Shown piece after piece: positions 9,783 through 21,987 of a stretch of DNA of 64,000 bases. A program made the translations under genes and the position numbers. Origin of the DNA: Rhypophila decipiens (lineage: Eukaryota > Ascomycota > Sordariomycetes > Sordariales > Naviculisporaceae); contig MU858058.1 of NCBI GenBank assembly GCA_033297075.1, positions 310,001 to 374,000 on the forward strand, given 5' to 3'. Numbering within the stretch: the stretch's first letter is position 1; every line of letters starts with the position of its first letter. The notes beneath the pieces are model-generated. The model saw only the letters and a program-made list of their open reading frames with translations. It searched no databases and had not been told where the DNA came from.

Positions 9783-11119
9783 TCAGTCGTTCCATTCCCG
9801 ACGACGAGCATACCATCTAACAAAATAAACCAAGCCCAGTAATACAGGAACTTCGATCAACGGTCCAACAGTTGCAGCGAGAGCCTGGTCCGAGTTCGGC
9901 CCGAAGGAGGCAACGGCCACGGCAATGGCCAGCTCAAAGTTGTTGCTTGCGGCGGTGAAGCTCTGGGTGATGGCGAACGAGTAGCGGAAGCCCAACTTGT
10001 GAGCCGCGATCAGGGTGGCGAAGAAGATTAGGGAGAAATAAACCACCAGGGGCGCGGCGACTCTAACCACGGACACGATCTGGTGGATGACTTGCTGGCC
10101 CTGGGAAGCGAACAAGACGAGAATGGTAAAGAGCAGGCCGATCAGAGACCAGGGCGCTGCAAAACGCAAAAAGACGTCGTGGTAGAACTTGGTCCCGCAG
10201 AGCCTGAGTAGCACGAACCTGGTGAGCATGGCCGCGCCGAGTGGGATTCCAAGGAAGACGCCCACGCTCGTCGCAACGGTCGAGTAAGAGATGTCGATTG
10301 TGCTCCCGCTCGGGCTGAAGACGCGGATGAAGAGCAGGGAGATGGGCGCAAAGAGGACGATCTGGAGGAGGGAGTTGACGGCGACCAGGATGGCGCAGTA
10401 GTCGCCGTTCCCGCCGGCTAGATTGTTCCAGATCAGGACCATGGCGATGCACCGTGCTATTCCGACGAGAATGAGCCCTTCGCGGAGACCTTCTTTGTCC
10501 GGGAGGAATGCCCATGCTAGACCGAGCTATTGGCCGTGTAAGGAGTGGTCAGTGTCTGTTTGTTTGCCATATCGAATGGAGCTTTGTTTACTAACCATTA
10601 CCAGAGGAGCCACAATCCAATTGACCAAAATGCTGAAGCCCATCTGAACCCAGACCTGCCTCTCACGAAAGATTTCGTGCAGCTTTTCGTATTGGACTTT
10701 GCATAATATGGGATACATCATGACCAACAGCCCGATGGCTAAATATAAGCAGATTCCTCTGTCAGTTCTGACGTCGACGAAAAGCAAAAAAATCCGGGGA
10801 GAAACTTACCAATAGGGACTGAAACTCCCACAAAGGTTCCCTTCTGCAAAGCCGGGCCGACATCATGGACAAAGTTACCCAAGAGAATCCCGATTAGCAT
10901 GGCCAGGAAAATCCATATTGCCAAGAAGCGGTCGAGGAAGCCCAATGCCTTGAATGCTGACAGACTGTCGACATCTTGCCGTATCTGCTCGTCCTCTGCA
11001 TGTTGCTCTTGTTTTTCGACGTCTCCCGCTGTCGTGACTTTGGCAGCTGTGTCCATCTTTTGACTCTCTGCTGCTGTGTCTGCCTCGGGGGCATTTGGGG
11101 CAGATTTGCCAGGCATCAT
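9783..11119 (-). CDS. acr3: Arsenite efflux transporter ACR3
   Basis: Three exons on the minus strand (11119-10810, 10738-10596, 10526-9783) give 398 aa. ACR3 is a 10-helix plasma-membrane carrier of the BART superfamily that expels arsenite, probably by proton exchange. Family marks are clear. The helix-4 motif GIARCIAMVLIWNNLAGGN carries the conserved cysteine (residue about 177) needed for metalloid transport. The later block SFTAASNNFELAIAVAVASFG contains the conserved glutamate. The first 50 residues are a charged cytosolic extension, longer than in yeast Acr3. Introns show GTAAGT and GTTAGT donors and keep the membrane segments continuous. No arsenate reductase or ArsH-like gene is adjacent, so resistance genes are not clustered here. 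Confidence 0.95.
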
Positions 11120-14100
11120 TATTCGATGAGAAAGGGACGGCCAGATGGTCTCTCAGCGTCAACTTTGCTCAGTCTCGCTCGAAAAAATGCAAAGAAAAGT
11201 GTCGAGAACAGAATCATCTGCTCTGTGTTGAGATGGCAGGAATACTGAAAATTTATATTCATTCTTTTGGCCGTAAACAGACGTCTTGTTGATTCGCCTC
11301 CGTGGTGACATTTCTGTCATCGACTTGTTGCCAGTTTGGGAAAGGCGTTCATTGAGCAGTTGACCCTGGCATCCCAAGGGCCTGGGGTCGGCAGACCAAT
11401 CAGAGGTGGGCAGTGACATTCTCGGGGTTTAAAATCAGCAAGTGGTGGTGGTGGGGAGCCTTAACTCCGTTATCGATCTTGCCGGGTTGGTGATGGTGGA
11501 GATCTGATAAGACAAAGGACCCGCTGTTAGTGAACCTTGACTTTTACATGTCAAAATCGATCTCCCTTAACAGCTGGCCCCTGAAATTTCAGGAACCAAC
11601 ACCGGCAGTCGGGTGATTGGGAATGGCGAGTGCCGTGTGAGAACCTTGATGGGTCAACTCGTGATATCAACTCCACTCCAAAGGAAAGTACATATGGGCC
11701 ACGACTTCCCTTTGCAGAACAGGTTAGAGTCGAGAGCCAGTTGGGCATAGAAAAGACAATTAACTTTGGATCTTTCCAGTTTGGTCAAAGACATATACAA
11801 CCAGTTAATTGCCTTGCCCGTTTTGGCACGATGGATATCACGACCCTCCCAAACCCGATTGCAAAGCTCTTTCAACATGTAGCCGTCCTATCTGACCTGG
11901 CTGTTGCTGGTATATAAAGCATTTTGCCGTTCTTGGTTTGCAAATCGTCGACTTTTTGTGGCTCGAATACGGCCACAAAACACTCGTGAAGGTCTTGGAG
12001 CCCTGGAGATTGATTCCACCACTTCATCAAGACAGTGGGTTCAGGGGTTCATTATTCTGAATCAGGGTCTCTGTGTTAGATTGAGGTTCGATAAAAGCTT
12101 CGCGGTTGCCTTTGTCCATAATTAGGTCTCACCGTGTTCTACTAACGATCATCGAACCTAACAACAAAGGGTCTTTCGTTGCGATTCGAGAACCGTGGCG
12201 GCGGGCTTCAATCTCTATCGTTCAAGCGTCCGACCATCAACGGCTAGGACCCCATGCGGATCCATAGAATATTGTTCTTGGTATCTAAATATCTTCATGC
12301 GCTAGAACGGTAAAGCCTCAAAGGATAAAGTCTCAGGTGGACGGAGATTTTTCGCTGTTCTTCAAAACGGCGCTGCGCCAACGAGGCTTGGTGTGAGCTT
12401 TGAGCCTTGGGGCGCTTGGAGAACAAGCTGATACATCTGATCTGTGTGAGAGTGAGACATCTCATCTCAAACTCTTTCCACATTTCCTCCTTCTCGAAGG
12501 AGTCGTCCGTTCTCCGTTGCACACTAGGGCACTTTTAGCTAACAAGACTACGGATAGTTTCCGAATCATGGCGGTGAACGGCTTGCCCGTTAGCTCCAGA
12601 GCCCAACGGAGAACTAATTAACGTGACTTTGCAGAACCGTCAAGCTGCAAACCGACAAGACGGATATTGGTGGCACTTGACCGGACCTCCCCACAGCAGG
12701 GAAACGATAACGACACAGAGATCAACAGATCAAGCAAGTGCGTGGTATGACGGCGGCATGCTGGTCTCGGAGAGATGGAGGAGACGCGCACTCTCGGCCT
12801 CGAATAACCCAGGCGGTTTCGTTTGATAGGGTACGGAGATGCAACTCGTCCAGGGAACTAATGCGGTGCTCCCATCTCCAGCATCCAGAACTGGCTCACC
12901 TCACCCTCTCCAGGCTCCTAAACTCCAAAGACATATAAAACTTATTGGCCACCATGATAAGCTCCGTGGGCTGGCTCACGGCTCCAGAGATCTTGTGCGT
13001 TCGATCCCGGGACGTTGGTACCCGGAACTTGGTATCCATCCGATCATGACGAGGCAGGAAAAGGGGTCGACTCGTTGAAGGCCATCCCTAGGCGGCCTAT
13101 GAAATACAGAGCACTAAGCCCAGCTGAGGCGGTCCTAATCTCCCCTGCGCATTGTGCCAATGTTCAGCTAGACCAAATACGTCTGTAGCTCGCTACTGAG
13201 AACGGACTAGGCTGATGATCTTGGCCAGCACATCACGCATCAGCCTTTCTGCATGTCGGAGTTCAGGAGAGCTGAACACACGTTTGCTCAGCGGTGTGCT
13301 GGAGTTTGCAGGTTCAATGATCGGCTTGACGACGCGTGTTGGCCGGGCTAACCCGTATGCTTCCCGGTGTGGCGTTTTGTGACAAGACAGACATCTTCAA
13401 CACTGCAGCTGCAGCGGGCGGGCTGCGGGCTGCGGGAGAGGGCGAGCTGCATGGAAAGGGCGGTGGCCTTGTCTTTAATTGCTCGACCCCTCTATGGATT
13501 CAAATGTGAGCTCATGTCTTGTCTTTGAAAACCTCCGCCCGCAAAGCCCCCCATCTCCATCATACTTGATGACAGTCTGCTGAGTCAAATCATCATGGCC
13601 CTTTTGTCGGGTTACACGTGGCAAGAGGCTTCTCTGAACTGGAGGTCTGAAATCTTCTGGAGAACAGCTCATCCGTGCCTGGGATTATTATCTGCTCCTC
13701 ACTTGATGTTGCTACGAGCAGCGAGCACGCACTAGGACAGTCTGCAGCCCCTGTTGTTCGGCTATGCACGAGTTTTCTTCATGTTCGCGTTACCCCCGTT
13801 TAAGTTAAGGATTTACACGACACGAGGCGGATAGTCTAATTCTTAAATATTTTGTGCGCGTCTTCTTCGTGTAAGTGGATATCGTGAGCGGGTTCTTTTT
13901 CCTTTTTTTCCAGCCTCCCAAGCGACTGGGACAGATGCTTGTTAGTGCTGATCTGCTCAAGGTGTTCCGCAGGTGGGCTCGCTGCTACCCTCTCATTCTG
14001 TTCGTACAGAATGACGTATTCCCCCAAGGCATTTTAATATATTTTACCAGCAGCCTTCTTGGATATTACCGCCTATTTCAAGGTCGTTGCAGGTAACTTC

Positions 14101-16264
14101 TTTGGTTCTTGTTTCATCAAATCTTGGTTCATCGCCCCTTCTATTCAGTCCATTCCCTCTGGCATCGATATCGCACCGAGCCCTTTAGTTAGACTCCGAT
14201 CTGGAGAGACCGATACGCTAGAATAAAAAATTCTGCCGTGGATCTCGTCTTGAAAGAAGTCGTTCGTTTTTTTGGCTGAACAGTTTTCACAGGAGAGCTA
14301 GTCTGCTGGTCTAAAATGACAGCCGAACCCCCCTGAAGGGCCCATTAACAATGAAACGTAGCGTAATAAGCGCACATCCTACGGGGTAATTTAGCTCGAC
14401 TGGGCTCGACCTATTCCAAATCGGGGAATATCTGGCTCTTCGCTCGCCTTGGACTTCTCGTGTCAGCATTCTAGCATCATCTCTGGCTCCGCGTTGCGGC
14501 GTTCTGTAAGACGCTGTATTCTTGCTCGCTATGGGCCTCATATTCGAAAGACAGCTCCCAGGTTTGACCCAATTGGCCTCGGGAGATGGGATGGAGACGA
14601 GAGGACCTTTTAAAGGGGGGGCCCTGGTCCGCTTTGGCCCTTGATCCCAACGCCTCTCCGCCTCGCATGGGGAAACGTTGAAGAAAGAAAAATCAGCTCA
14701 GCGCCGACGATGCGAAAGGGAGGCTGGTTAAACGATATCAAGTAAATATTCCAGCCACCTCAGATGTTGAGGCTCCGTAATATCTGCCTACCGGTGAACG
14801 GTGCGGTTGAAAGATGTTTAAGAGGTCCACTTGGCCGGCTCAAAAAAAAAACAGTTCATCTGGTGTCGGTGTACAACGGACTGTCCACCACGAGCTCTCC
14901 GAGCCGTATCCGTAATCCGTATCCATTAAAGTAAGGACCTGTAAGAGGGGCGGCCAAGGCTCTCGAGGCCCAGCGCGATCTACGACGTCAATTGCAAGGA
15001 TGGAGAGCCTGTCGCATGGGCCATCGCTCGTCCGATTTTACATCATTGTGCTATCAAACCACCGTCCCGGGGGCACTGAATGAAGGAACGGCTAACAAAT
15101 CTCCACCAAAGCGCGAGTCGTTGAGATCCGCGGCAACAACGACGGCGCCAAATAAAAATAATTGTCAATAATAATAATAATAAATGCCAGCTCGTCCAAG
15201 CTCTTGTGAAAGACACGACGTCGTGACCTCACCAAACCTTACCGGTCTTTTTTTGCAGCAAATACCCCCTTGTCCTGCTTGAGCGGAAAAAAGCACGCAC
15301 TGCACTCATTTCACGATTTTCCTTTCTTGCTCTCCTTTTGCTACTCTGGCGTAGGTAGCATACTGTCTTTTGCACCCATTATCTATTCTCCGTTCGGCCC
15401 ACGGATATCTCGCATATCGTCCAGCTTGCATTGTTCACGACCTCCCCAAAAGTTGCAGCCATCCCCCTGTTATAACGAGTCCCGCATCCCGACAGGCCTG
15501 CGACCCCCGCTTGATCACCGCTGCCCCTCTTGCACCAGTCCTCGCAAGTTTGGATGTTTTTGGGCGCCTCGGTGAGCTCTTAAATAGATTCTTGAAACAC
15601 TCAAGAAAGGGGAGTGTCCGATCCACAGAAATCGGTTTCGGTCTGCCAAGTTTGTCACTCGGCCTACATTTACAAGGTAGCCTTCGACCAACTCGCTCAC
15701 AGCGCTTCATTTTACCCCCGTATCGTTCTTCTGCCGGCCAGAGAGAGCGTCATCCAATCTGTCGTCCCTTGGCCAATTGAGCTGACGAATACGAGTTTTT
15801 CCATCTGTCGATTCTTTCATCTTTACCGGACAACGAGGAGATATGTGTTAATGGCCAGATAACCGAGATACAGAATTGTCAAGAGTTTGTAACAGCGGTG
15901 CTCAATTCTGCAACTTGTCCTGGGCAGTTGGTTGTTGGCAGGAAGGATTCGGAAGAAACCACAGCGGCACAACCCCCTGTCAGGCATCCTCCTTCCCAAC
16001 AGGTCAACTGGGCCGACCGCCGGGGTGCCCAACACTGAACTGGCAGTGGGCTTCGCAGGCTCTGCAGCAACGCAAGGTGGGCACCATCCTTAGACCGATC
16101 GGCTTGCCTCCTCCTTGGTTATTGACTTGTCAAAATCAAGAAAAAAAGGTCCCAAAAATTTTCGACATCTCGACGAACCACTGCGAACCACGAGGGCCGG
16201 GCTGCAAAGTCCAAGAAGGATTACTGGGAACCTGGAAGTTGTTTTGCGGTGTTCTGGTGATGAA
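11120..16264. other. 5.1-kb gene desert and long leader region
   Basis: This is the longest stretch without a supported gene. Open frames are short, unbiased, and on both strands. It is not strongly AT-rich, so there is no gross RIP signature. I found no 5S rRNA or complete tRNA. The right end (about 15270-16260) is pyrimidine-rich in places and is probably the promoter and 5' leader of the DUF1765 gene. A short AAT tract lies at 15169-15184. Confidence 0.5.
15169..15184 (+). repeat. AAT microsatellite
   Basis: About five AAT/ATA units lie in the non-coding region upstream of the DUF1765 gene. Confidence 0.8.
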
Positions 16265-19200
16265 ATGAGTGGACCAACACTGATGCTGGCTCCGGTCATG
16301 GAAGCGATCCCACCATTCCATCGTTCGCTGAGCACTCCGGATTTGCTGACTGCCGTGCCAGCCGTGTCGGCAATGCCCAAGCCCCTGCCGTCTGGTATCA
16401 GCAAGCATTCCCAATCTCTCACCCGGGCCAACACTTTCAAGAGCCTTCCCAGTCTCCCTGCTTTCGATGTCCCCTCTTTCGACCTGGTTGCCGAGTTCGA
16501 GTCGTCATTCGTTCACAAAACAAAACAACATTCGTTCACGGATTCTCAGCGTCGTTCATTACCGAAACAAGAGGTGGTAGAAATCCAAACCGAGACAATT
16601 CCGTCGACTGTCACTCTGGTGACCGGCGCTGAGATACCCAGCCGGGTGAGATCAATGATTGACCGCCCGCGCTCCTGGCTTCCGAGCTCGAAATCGAGTC
16701 CCGATGTCCGCACTGTCTTGGATCATGCCCCGAAGCTAGTCTCAAAATACAATGACATCGAGCCGCCGCAGCTGGTGCCCGGCCAGAAACACCGCGAGAG
16801 GTCCAGGACGGTAGAAGGATTCGCCGATTTTGCACGGAGGGCCTCATGGATTTCCTCTTCGAGGTCCCCATCGCCGCCCAGTAAGGCAGAAAGGCTATTA
16901 GGCGCCAATCGGGCAAAACCAGCAAGCCGATCGTCGTCGAGAGACAAGACGAGGGACAGGGCGGGGTCTGGGCCCGGGTCGAGAAAGCGTTCCTCGAGTT
17001 ACACTCCTGACGATAGGGAGCCGGGCTCCCGCCAGCCTACAGATCCACAACAGAGCAGCACACGAAGTCGTGCTCTGAACCGCGCAACTTTATACCTGAC
17101 CAAAATTAAACAGCGACCCCAGAGTGTTTTCTCCAAGAGCGCGTCTTCCGTCTCACTTTCATCCTTATCGGTCAAGAGCTCCAAATCGTCCGATTCCGAC
17201 AGCACCGCCCCGTCAGCCTCGAGCGCTGCCACCACCGGTGACAAGAGCAGTTCCACGACCACATCGCAAAAAACTGCATCTTCTACAATTGCAACTGCGA
17301 CCACCACGAAGCCGGTCAACATTTCGTCTAAAAATAATGCTTCTCGCAACAACTTGGGCGCTTCCACCGCGAGAAATTCTTCCCATACCGCCTCATCTCT
17401 GGACACGACAGCTACGACCACCCCTTCCGAGGGTTCCTCCCCGGCGACTACGGACACCGGTATCACTATGCCGCATCCGACTTCCCGCGACCCTCTGTGG
17501 TCTACTTTCCGAACCGTCGACGTCGATTTCGGCAAGTTTGTCGCAAAGACTTCGACCGCCGCGAGGATGAGCGTTGTACGGTATACCCTGGTTCCCTTCC
17601 TGCGCAGCACCAGCCACCACCCGTCCAACTCGAACAGAGCTATACTCTCATCCGAGGATATCGACCGCAGGGCGACAATACTGAATAAATGGTGGAACGG
17701 GCTCTTGGAGATGTTGGATGCTGGGCAATCGAGGAATGGAATCGGCGCACACGCTGCGATGAACAGCGGCGTCGACAGCGGACAAATGTCGGGTATGACG
17801 ACCAGGTTGCAGCCCGTTGCAGGCGTCGATCGGCCGACGCTTCTGGAGGCCCTTACCATGATTATGATGCGGCCTGAGTGGAGAGTTTGCACAAGCTATT
17901 TCCAACCACTTGTCAACCGATCTCCAGAGGAGCGGGTTCGAGCCAGGTCAGGGACTGTGTCCACTGTCGACTCGGGGAATTTTAACTCTTCTACGTCCGA
18001 TTTTCTGGATCAGTCGGTAGAACACAACGTCCGAAACATGTTTGTGTCCAATCTGCTCACTCAGATGTCTCTGGTGGTCGAGAAGATGTCGATGCGCCAT
18101 GCGCCCCTGAGCCTTGTTAACTGGTGCGGCAAGGCCTGCGCCTATGCCTTTTTCTTCGCGCCAGGCATTGCCGACGTGCTCGTCCGGCTCTGGGTTCTCA
18201 ATGGAGACCTCCTGCGGAGGGTGGCAGACGAGTTTGGTTTGCCACGGAGGAGTAAGGGTGAGAGCGAGGACATTGTTGCCCTCTTCCCACCGCATCTGGG
18301 AAAGCTAGGTTGGAGCTCAGTCAAGACGCTAGGGGATCAATTACGCCGTGCGCCAAAGCTGCCTCTTCTGCCGGCAAAGATACAATGGCACGGGCCCTGG
18401 GTCACGAGATGGCGTGGCGGTGATACTGATCTGTTCTACATCTTCTGCAAATATTATTACATCCTTGCGGAAGAGTTCATGCCTGAAGGTCTTCCTCTCG
18501 TGGAAAAGGGCCGAGCCCCCGCTTACGTCTTGGTGCATGCCCAGCTCCTCTCAATACTCGACAGCACCATCCACCGCCAGGCATCGATTGAAGCCATGAT
18601 GGGACCGCCATTACCCGACTCGCTACACGGCGCCGATGCATCTCTGACCGGCCTACCCATACCGAGCAATCTACTCAAGGGGATGGATGAGAATCGACTG
18701 GTCATTCTGCTGCGCGACATGTTGGCCGAGAACTCGACGGGTCTTGGTACGGGAATCAAGCATGCGTTTGCCGAAGCCTTCATGGCCATGATGAAAGCGG
18801 CCACCAAAAGGACATCCCGTTACGAGAACGCCGCCTGCTTTGTGCTGTGCGACTTTTTGGAGGAAGCGTTAATGACGTTTGATGCATTCCAGCACACCAT
18901 TAATAATAGTGTTGCGACCTCTCCTCTAGAGGAATCAGCGCCCAGCTCTCCCATCTGCGGCACGGACGGGACGTTTCATCCCGTCGAATACATTGACTGG
19001 ACATTCTGGTTCGAGGTTGGGAGGATGATCATGGATTCTAACAACACCATGTCCGAAATTCGAATTCTGTCTTTTCTCTATGCTGTTTGGGACGCTATAA
19101 CTGTCGACCCTGCGCGGAAGGAAGCGCTTTGCTTGGATTGGCTGCTATCTGAAGAGGTCTTTGAGAAGTTCTTCAATAATTGGTGCCCAATGGTTCGCGC

Positions 19201-20542
19201 CTACTATATGCGTTTGCTCTGCTGGCGGATTTGCCGGGACTCTGGCAGTGCCAATGAGCTGGACACTAAAATCTTCGTTGTGGTGTCTGAGAGGCTGAAG
19301 ACTGTCTGGTCGCACTATCTTTGGATGAAGGAATCGGCTGAAGTGAATGGTTTTATTCCCCCATCTACTGCCCCATGCTTGCCAACGCCCGGCAAACGGT
19401 TTTTGATTATCCGCACCGAGGTGCAACCGCCACCGCCCTCGCTCTTGCTAGGCTTCGACCCGCTTTCGAGCTCCCTTTCTGGTCCCAGTGCCATTGCTGA
19501 CTTCGACAACATTCTCACAAGTGTTGGGAAAGTATCTGGCAGTAACAAATCAGACGACTCGCAGACCTTGTACAAGAAAAAATGGGGGCTTTTGGGCAAG
19601 GTGCTATCTTTCACGGGCTCGCAGGGGAGCGCGGGCAATGGTGCTTCGGGTGGGAAACGGACCTGGGATGAGGAACTTGAGCAAGCCCGCCGTGAAACCG
19701 CCGCCATGCGAGCCCGCCCGACGCAACAGACTAACAGTGCCCCTGCAGCACCGCCACCTCCGCCAAAGCAGAGCCCATCCATGGCGGTGACCCCATCATC
19801 AGATTCCGGCTCATCGACCGGCTCCATGCCCATATTCGATGCATCGACATACGTCTTTCGCTTCTCGCTCACCTGGCAAGGCCATATTGTTTCGAGGGAT
19901 CGCATTCTAGCCCGGCCCCGCCTACCAGCCCCCGCCCAGGCCAGAGTCAGAGCTCGTGTAACAGCCGGGAGCGTCAATGGATATGCTGACGGTGCTGTGC
20001 TCCGTCGCTGTGAGAGCCCCCCTCCGGTCGCCCCCGGACTGCCGCCAGTTACCCGAAGAGTAAGTGGCCTCATGCAAACCGGGCTTGTCAGTGGGGCCCG
20101 AAATGCCCGGCCTTTGTCGGTTGTGGAGACAGCAAACAAGGAGGAGAAGGCGATACCCATGGAAAAGCGTCTTTCTCTCAATATCGACACCACATCGGCC
20201 GGCTTATTCGACGAAAAGATGGCGAGCGAAGACGAACAATTGGGCATACAGTCCCAAGCCCGGTTCTCGGATTCTGAGAAGAGCGATTCGGAGCGCAGTC
20301 GATCCATGGATCTAGAGAGTGAAATGGGCCGTCCACAGTTTTCCGTCCTGCCCGTCAAGCCGGTCGGTATTTACGCATCGGGTGCTGTCTATACCGGGCG
20401 GGCCCTTGCGGAATGGAGTCTGGTGGTGAGCGAATGCAACAGCTTTGTTGATCGCCGGAGGGATGAAGGAGTTTTGGGCCTTGCCGAGGTGGAGGTGCCT
20501 TCCCTTGGTGTTGAGGGCCTTGGGATGAGGCAGCGAGCTTAG
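16265..20542 (+). CDS. DUF1765 (UPF0592) family protein
   Basis: A single exon of 1425 aa from the ATG at 16265. Further in-frame codons upstream lack a convincing ATG. Residues 1-400 are Ser/Thr/Pro-rich and probably disordered. Residues from about 405 (RDPLWSTFRTVDVDFGKF) to about 1030 form the conserved helical region of the fungal DUF1765/UPF0592 family, including LLEALTMIMMRPEWR and the YYYILAEEFMPEGLP segment. After about 1110 the sequence is again low complexity with a PPPPP stretch, then a short conserved RFSLTW block around 1200. The family is annotated in databases as a possible membrane protein, but I see no strong transmembrane helix. A helical-repeat cytosolic role seems more likely (inference). 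Molecular function is not known to me. Confidence 0.85.
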   Translation: MSGPTLMLAPVMEAIPPFHRSLSTPDLLTAVPAVSAMPKPLPSGISKHSQSLTRANTFKSLPSLPAFDVPSFDLVAEFESSFVHKTKQHSFTDSQRRSLPKQEVVEIQTETIPSTVTLVTGAEIPSRVRSMIDRPRSWLPSSKSSPDVRTVLDHAPKLVSKYNDIEPPQLVPGQKHRERSRTVEGFADFARRASWISSSRSPSPPSKAERLLGANRAKPASRSSSRDKTRDRAGSGPGSRKRSSSYTPDDREPGSRQPTDPQQSSTRSRALNRATLYLTKIKQRPQSVFSKSASSVSLSSLSVKSSKSSDSDSTAPSASSAATTGDKSSSTTTSQKTASSTIATATTTKPVNISSKNNASRNNLGASTARNSSHTASSLDTTATTTPSEGSSPATTDTGITMPHPTSRDPLWSTFRTVDVDFGKFVAKTSTAARMSVVRYTLVPFLRSTSHHPSNSNRAILSSEDIDRRATILNKWWNGLLEMLDAGQSRNGIGAHAAMNSGVDSGQMSGMTTRLQPVAGVDRPTLLEALTMIMMRPEWRVCTSYFQPLVNRSPEERVRARSGTVSTVDSGNFNSSTSDFLDQSVEHNVRNMFVSNLLTQMSLVVEKMSMRHAPLSLVNWCGKACAYAFFFAPGIADVLVRLWVLNGDLLRRVADEFGLPRRSKGESEDIVALFPPHLGKLGWSSVKTLGDQLRRAPKLPLLPAKIQWHGPWVTRWRGGDTDLFYIFCKYYYILAEEFMPEGLPLVEKGRAPAYVLVHAQLLSILDSTIHRQASIEAMMGPPLPDSLHGADASLTGLPIPSNLLKGMDENRLVILLRDMLAENSTGLGTGIKHAFAEAFMAMMKAATKRTSRYENAACFVLCDFLEEALMTFDAFQHTINNSVATSPLEESAPSSPICGTDGTFHPVEYIDWTFWFEVGRMIMDSNNTMSEIRILSFLYAVWDAITVDPARKEALCLDWLLSEEVFEKFFNNWCPMVRAYYMRLLCWRICRDSGSANELDTKIFVVVSERLKTVWSHYLWMKESAEVNGFIPPSTAPCLPTPGKRFLIIRTEVQPPPPSLLLGFDPLSSSLSGPSAIADFDNILTSVGKVSGSNKSDDSQTLYKKKWGLLGKVLSFTGSQGSAGNGASGGKRTWDEELEQARRETAAMRARPTQQTNSAPAAPPPPPKQSPSMAVTPSSDSGSSTGSMPIFDASTYVFRFSLTWQGHIVSRDRILARPRLPAPAQARVRARVTAGSVNGYADGAVLRRCESPPPVAPGLPPVTRRVSGLMQTGLVSGARNARPLSVVETANKEEKAIPMEKRLSLNIDTTSAGLFDEKMASEDEQLGIQSQARFSDSEKSDSERSRSMDLESEMGRPQFSVLPVKPVGIYASGAVYTGRALAEWSLVVSECNSFVDRRRDEGVLGLAEVEVPSLGVEGLGMRQRA

Positions 20543-21849
20543 AAAGCTCAACGCCATGCACATGAATCCCTGAACCCGAGGTCGAAGGGCCACATCAAGC
20601 GCTTTCTTGATCGATTTTGGCATCGCGGCCAGTCAGAGGAATCCGAGCATTCTCTATTTTCTGGCTAAATAAGGGACAGGCCACTGGGTATGTGTGGTCC
20701 ATATAACATATAATTACGGAGAGGACGGCGTTTTTGGCGCACTCGTCCAACCTGGTTCTGGTGGAATTTGAAGTCTCATTTAGATTACTTTTTGTTCTTT
20801 TTCTTCTTTCTGATATCAACCGCTGCATTGTCTGAGCATTTCGAGATGAGTCTCGGTTTTCTTCTGTTTGTTTGTTTTCAGCATATAGAGACCACGAGGT
20901 CTGTTTTCACATTTCGCCTTACATGACGGCGTTTCGTTCTCACGATTTCGGGCTCCACGGTTTTCTTTTTTCTTGGTTAGAAACGGTTCTTTTTTTGGAT
21001 TCTGGTAACTGCGAACACGACTTTATTCTACGTCATAATATGTTTCTTTCTCTTCAGTTTCCCTTTCTTCTAGGCTCGGAAATTCGATGGGCTTGCGTCA
21101 TGAGGAATATGTTGTGGCAATGAACAGTTGTTGTTGCTACTTGATACCAGTTGGGCTTGGATGTGCGAGATGGAGCGAGATGCTGGCTGCCATGATGCAT
21201 ATTGTTCATCCCAGAAATCTTTTGTACGTTATATATATACTACAGCATCATGATGTAAGAGTAGTTGAATGGTGCGTAATTTGATTTGGAGAGTTGACTG
21301 GTATTTTCGGGGAGTGATGAGCGGACGACATGAGCCGGGCCCTTTTGGGTGGTGGCCCTGGGAGTAATGTTGGATGAATTTATATTCGCCTTTGATCTTT
21401 CCACAAGTTAGAACCATGGATTCAGTCGCATTGATGTGATTTCATCTTGTACCTATCTCGTGATCAAGCATGCATAATAGGATGAGATTGTGTGAGGGCC
21501 TCATGCTAAAGTAAACAAAGCCATCCCTGGCGAGTGAGCAATTCCACAATGTCATCCACACATCATCCACACCGGTGAACCCAGCACCTTGTACCTTGTA
21601 AAGTTTAGGTACGGAGTAATGCGAGCCTCTCCCCATTTTCTGTTCTTAAGCATATCCACAGGTCTTCCACATGCCACCCCTTAAAAAAGCTGCGTAACGA
21701 ATATGTGACCGGAGTACAGACAACGTGCGTGGTTTCCTCGCACGAGCGAGGTAAATTATTAGTCACACCAGTGGAGAAACAAACCGGCCGGCGGAATTCC
21801 CTACATGAACTGTCTGCCGGGTGTGGACATTCATCCAAAGCTTAAACCA
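20543..21849. other. Intergenic region
   Basis: The 3' flank of the DUF1765 gene, T-rich at about 20770-21070, lies before the tRNA-Ser gene. No gene is seen. Confidence 0.5.
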
Positions 21850-21987
21850 GTCACTTTGGCGGAGTGGTTAACGCGCTGCCCTGCTATTTCCACTCTTTCA
21901 AAAAGAGAAGTCAAATCCCTGGCTTCTCTTGGGATAGCATGTTAGGCAGTTCCTTCGGGAGCGTAGGTTCGAATCCTACAGGTGACG
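21850..21987 (+). tRNA. tRNA-Ser(GCT) with a 57-nt intron
   Basis: Acceptor GTCACTT (21850-21856) pairs with AGGTGAC (21980-21986). The D stem is GCG/CGC. The anticodon stem CTGCC/GGCAG (21876-21880, 21945-21949) encloses a loop with anticodon GCT at 21883-21885. The intron is at the canonical place, one base 3' of the anticodon (21887-21943). A long variable arm with a CTTCGG turn and a T arm GTAGG-TTCGAAT-CCTAC follow; the long variable arm is typical of serine tRNA. A pol III T-run starts right after the gene at 21988. It decodes AGC/AGU. Confidence 0.93.

Noticed and set aside
12990..13010. Possible tRNA T arm (GTTCGATCC)
   Set aside because: No A box, acceptor stem or anticodon arm can be folded around it.
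16999..17892. 297-aa open frame antisense to the DUF1765 gene
   Set aside because: It lies wholly opposite the low-complexity and early conserved part of a well-supported gene; its composition mirrors the sense codons.
19315..20358. 347-aa open frame antisense to the DUF1765 gene
   Set aside because: A shadow of the sense frame with no recognisable domain.
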